Below, one piece after another: positions 12,822 through 13,003 of a DNA stretch of 13,003 nt. The stretch is from assembly GCA_027317045.1 (NCBI GenBank), contig DAHVFI010000202.1, forward strand, positions 1 to 13,003. Direction: 5' to 3'. This DNA comes from Gammaproteobacteria bacterium. GTDB taxonomy: Bacteria; Pseudomonadota; Gammaproteobacteria; Natronospirales; REEB76. The translations under genes and the position numbers were made by a program. Under the pieces are notes generated by a model. The model was not told where the DNA came from. It did not search any database and saw only the letters and a list, made by a program, of their open reading frames with translations. Position 1 is the first letter of the stretch. The number at the start of each line of letters is the position of its first letter.

Positions 12822-13003
12822 ACCTCCTGCGATTTGAAATGGACAATCACCATTGCAGCTTCGATCCTGCGCGCGGGATATCGCTGGCCATTCCTCTGCA
12901 ATTCAACGGCCCGCAGCCGAATTTCTTCAATGCACCCAGCGCCGACGCCGAAGCGCTCGCAACGGACAGCTTCACCGGCGACACCCGGCAGGGGGGCAGT
13001 TGC
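12818..13003 (+). CDS. Cyclase-family protein, probable kynurenine (aryl)formamidase, N-terminal fragment
   Basis: Only the first 62 codons are in the window. The reading frame opens with GTG in a GTGA overlap with the ACMSD stop, AAGG lies about 10 nt upstream, and an in-frame ATG follows at 12839. The visible stretch ISLAIPLQFNGPQPNFF, and later GDTRQGGSC, resembles the N-terminus of a bacterial cyclase-family branch (PF04199). That superfamily includes KynB-type arylformamidases, which hydrolyse N-formylkynurenine to kynurenine. The metal-binding HxGTHxD-type motif would lie beyond the edge, so function cannot be confirmed. The tight overlap with ACMSD shows it belongs to the same operon and fits a formamidase for the upper tryptophan route. 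Other cyclase-family hydrolases are possible. Confidence 0.6.
   Translation, partial: MNLLRFEMDNHHCSFDPARGISLAIPLQFNGPQPNFFNAPSADAEALATDSFTGDTRQGGSC

Overview
The window looks like a chromosomal segment of a GC-rich gammaproteobacterium. The main reason is the order amgK (divergent) / lptD-surA-pdxA-rsmA-apaG-apaH, a typical gammaproteobacterial neighbourhood for outer-membrane assembly, vitamin B6 synthesis, rRNA methylation and Ap4A turnover. I cannot name the genus. Both ends cut genes: amgK loses its C-terminus on the left, and a cyclase-family gene loses all but its first 62 codons on the right.

Positions 1-843 (minus strand) hold amgK, a cell-wall sugar kinase. An 81-bp divergent intergenic region separates it from lptD, which starts at a GTG (925) with a good ribosome binding site. 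The plus-strand run lptD, surA, pdxA, rsmA is tightly packed (gaps of 16 and 20 bp, then a 1-base overlap) and probably co-transcribed. SurA is the periplasmic chaperone that escorts outer-membrane proteins, LptD among them. A UspA-type stress protein gene (6447-6881) sits between rsmA and apaG. It is followed by a terminator-like hairpin and a -10-like box, so apaG-apaH may be a separate transcript.

From 8218 to the right edge the genes change theme and form one plus-strand cluster for degrading 3-hydroxyanthranilate, the lower part of the tryptophan/kynurenine route. In map order it holds an atypical SDR protein, 2-aminomuconate-6-semialdehyde dehydrogenase, a RidA-family 2-aminomuconate deaminase, 3-hydroxyanthranilate 3,4-dioxygenase, ACMS decarboxylase, and the start of a cyclase-family protein that is probably the kynurenine formamidase. 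Inferred flow: 3-hydroxyanthranilate -> ACMS -> 2-aminomuconate semialdehyde -> 2-aminomuconate -> 4-oxalocrotonate. The decarboxylase step steers carbon to catabolism rather than to quinolinate/NAD. Tryptophan dioxygenase, kynurenine monooxygenase and kynureninase are not in the window.

The most unusual part is 10905-11811. Three GC-rich palindromic repeats (A, B, C) lie around the dioxygenase gene. B and C are imperfect inverted copies that bracket an AT-rich, N-terminally truncated DUF559 (Vsr-like endonuclease family) remnant. Repeat B supplies the last codons and the stop codon of the dioxygenase gene. Repeat C supplies the purine-rich stretch just ahead of the decarboxylase start. A mobile or decaying cassette therefore appears to have inserted inside a working catabolic operon and become part of its translation signals. 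I see no tRNA, rRNA, CRISPR array, transposase or prophage gene.
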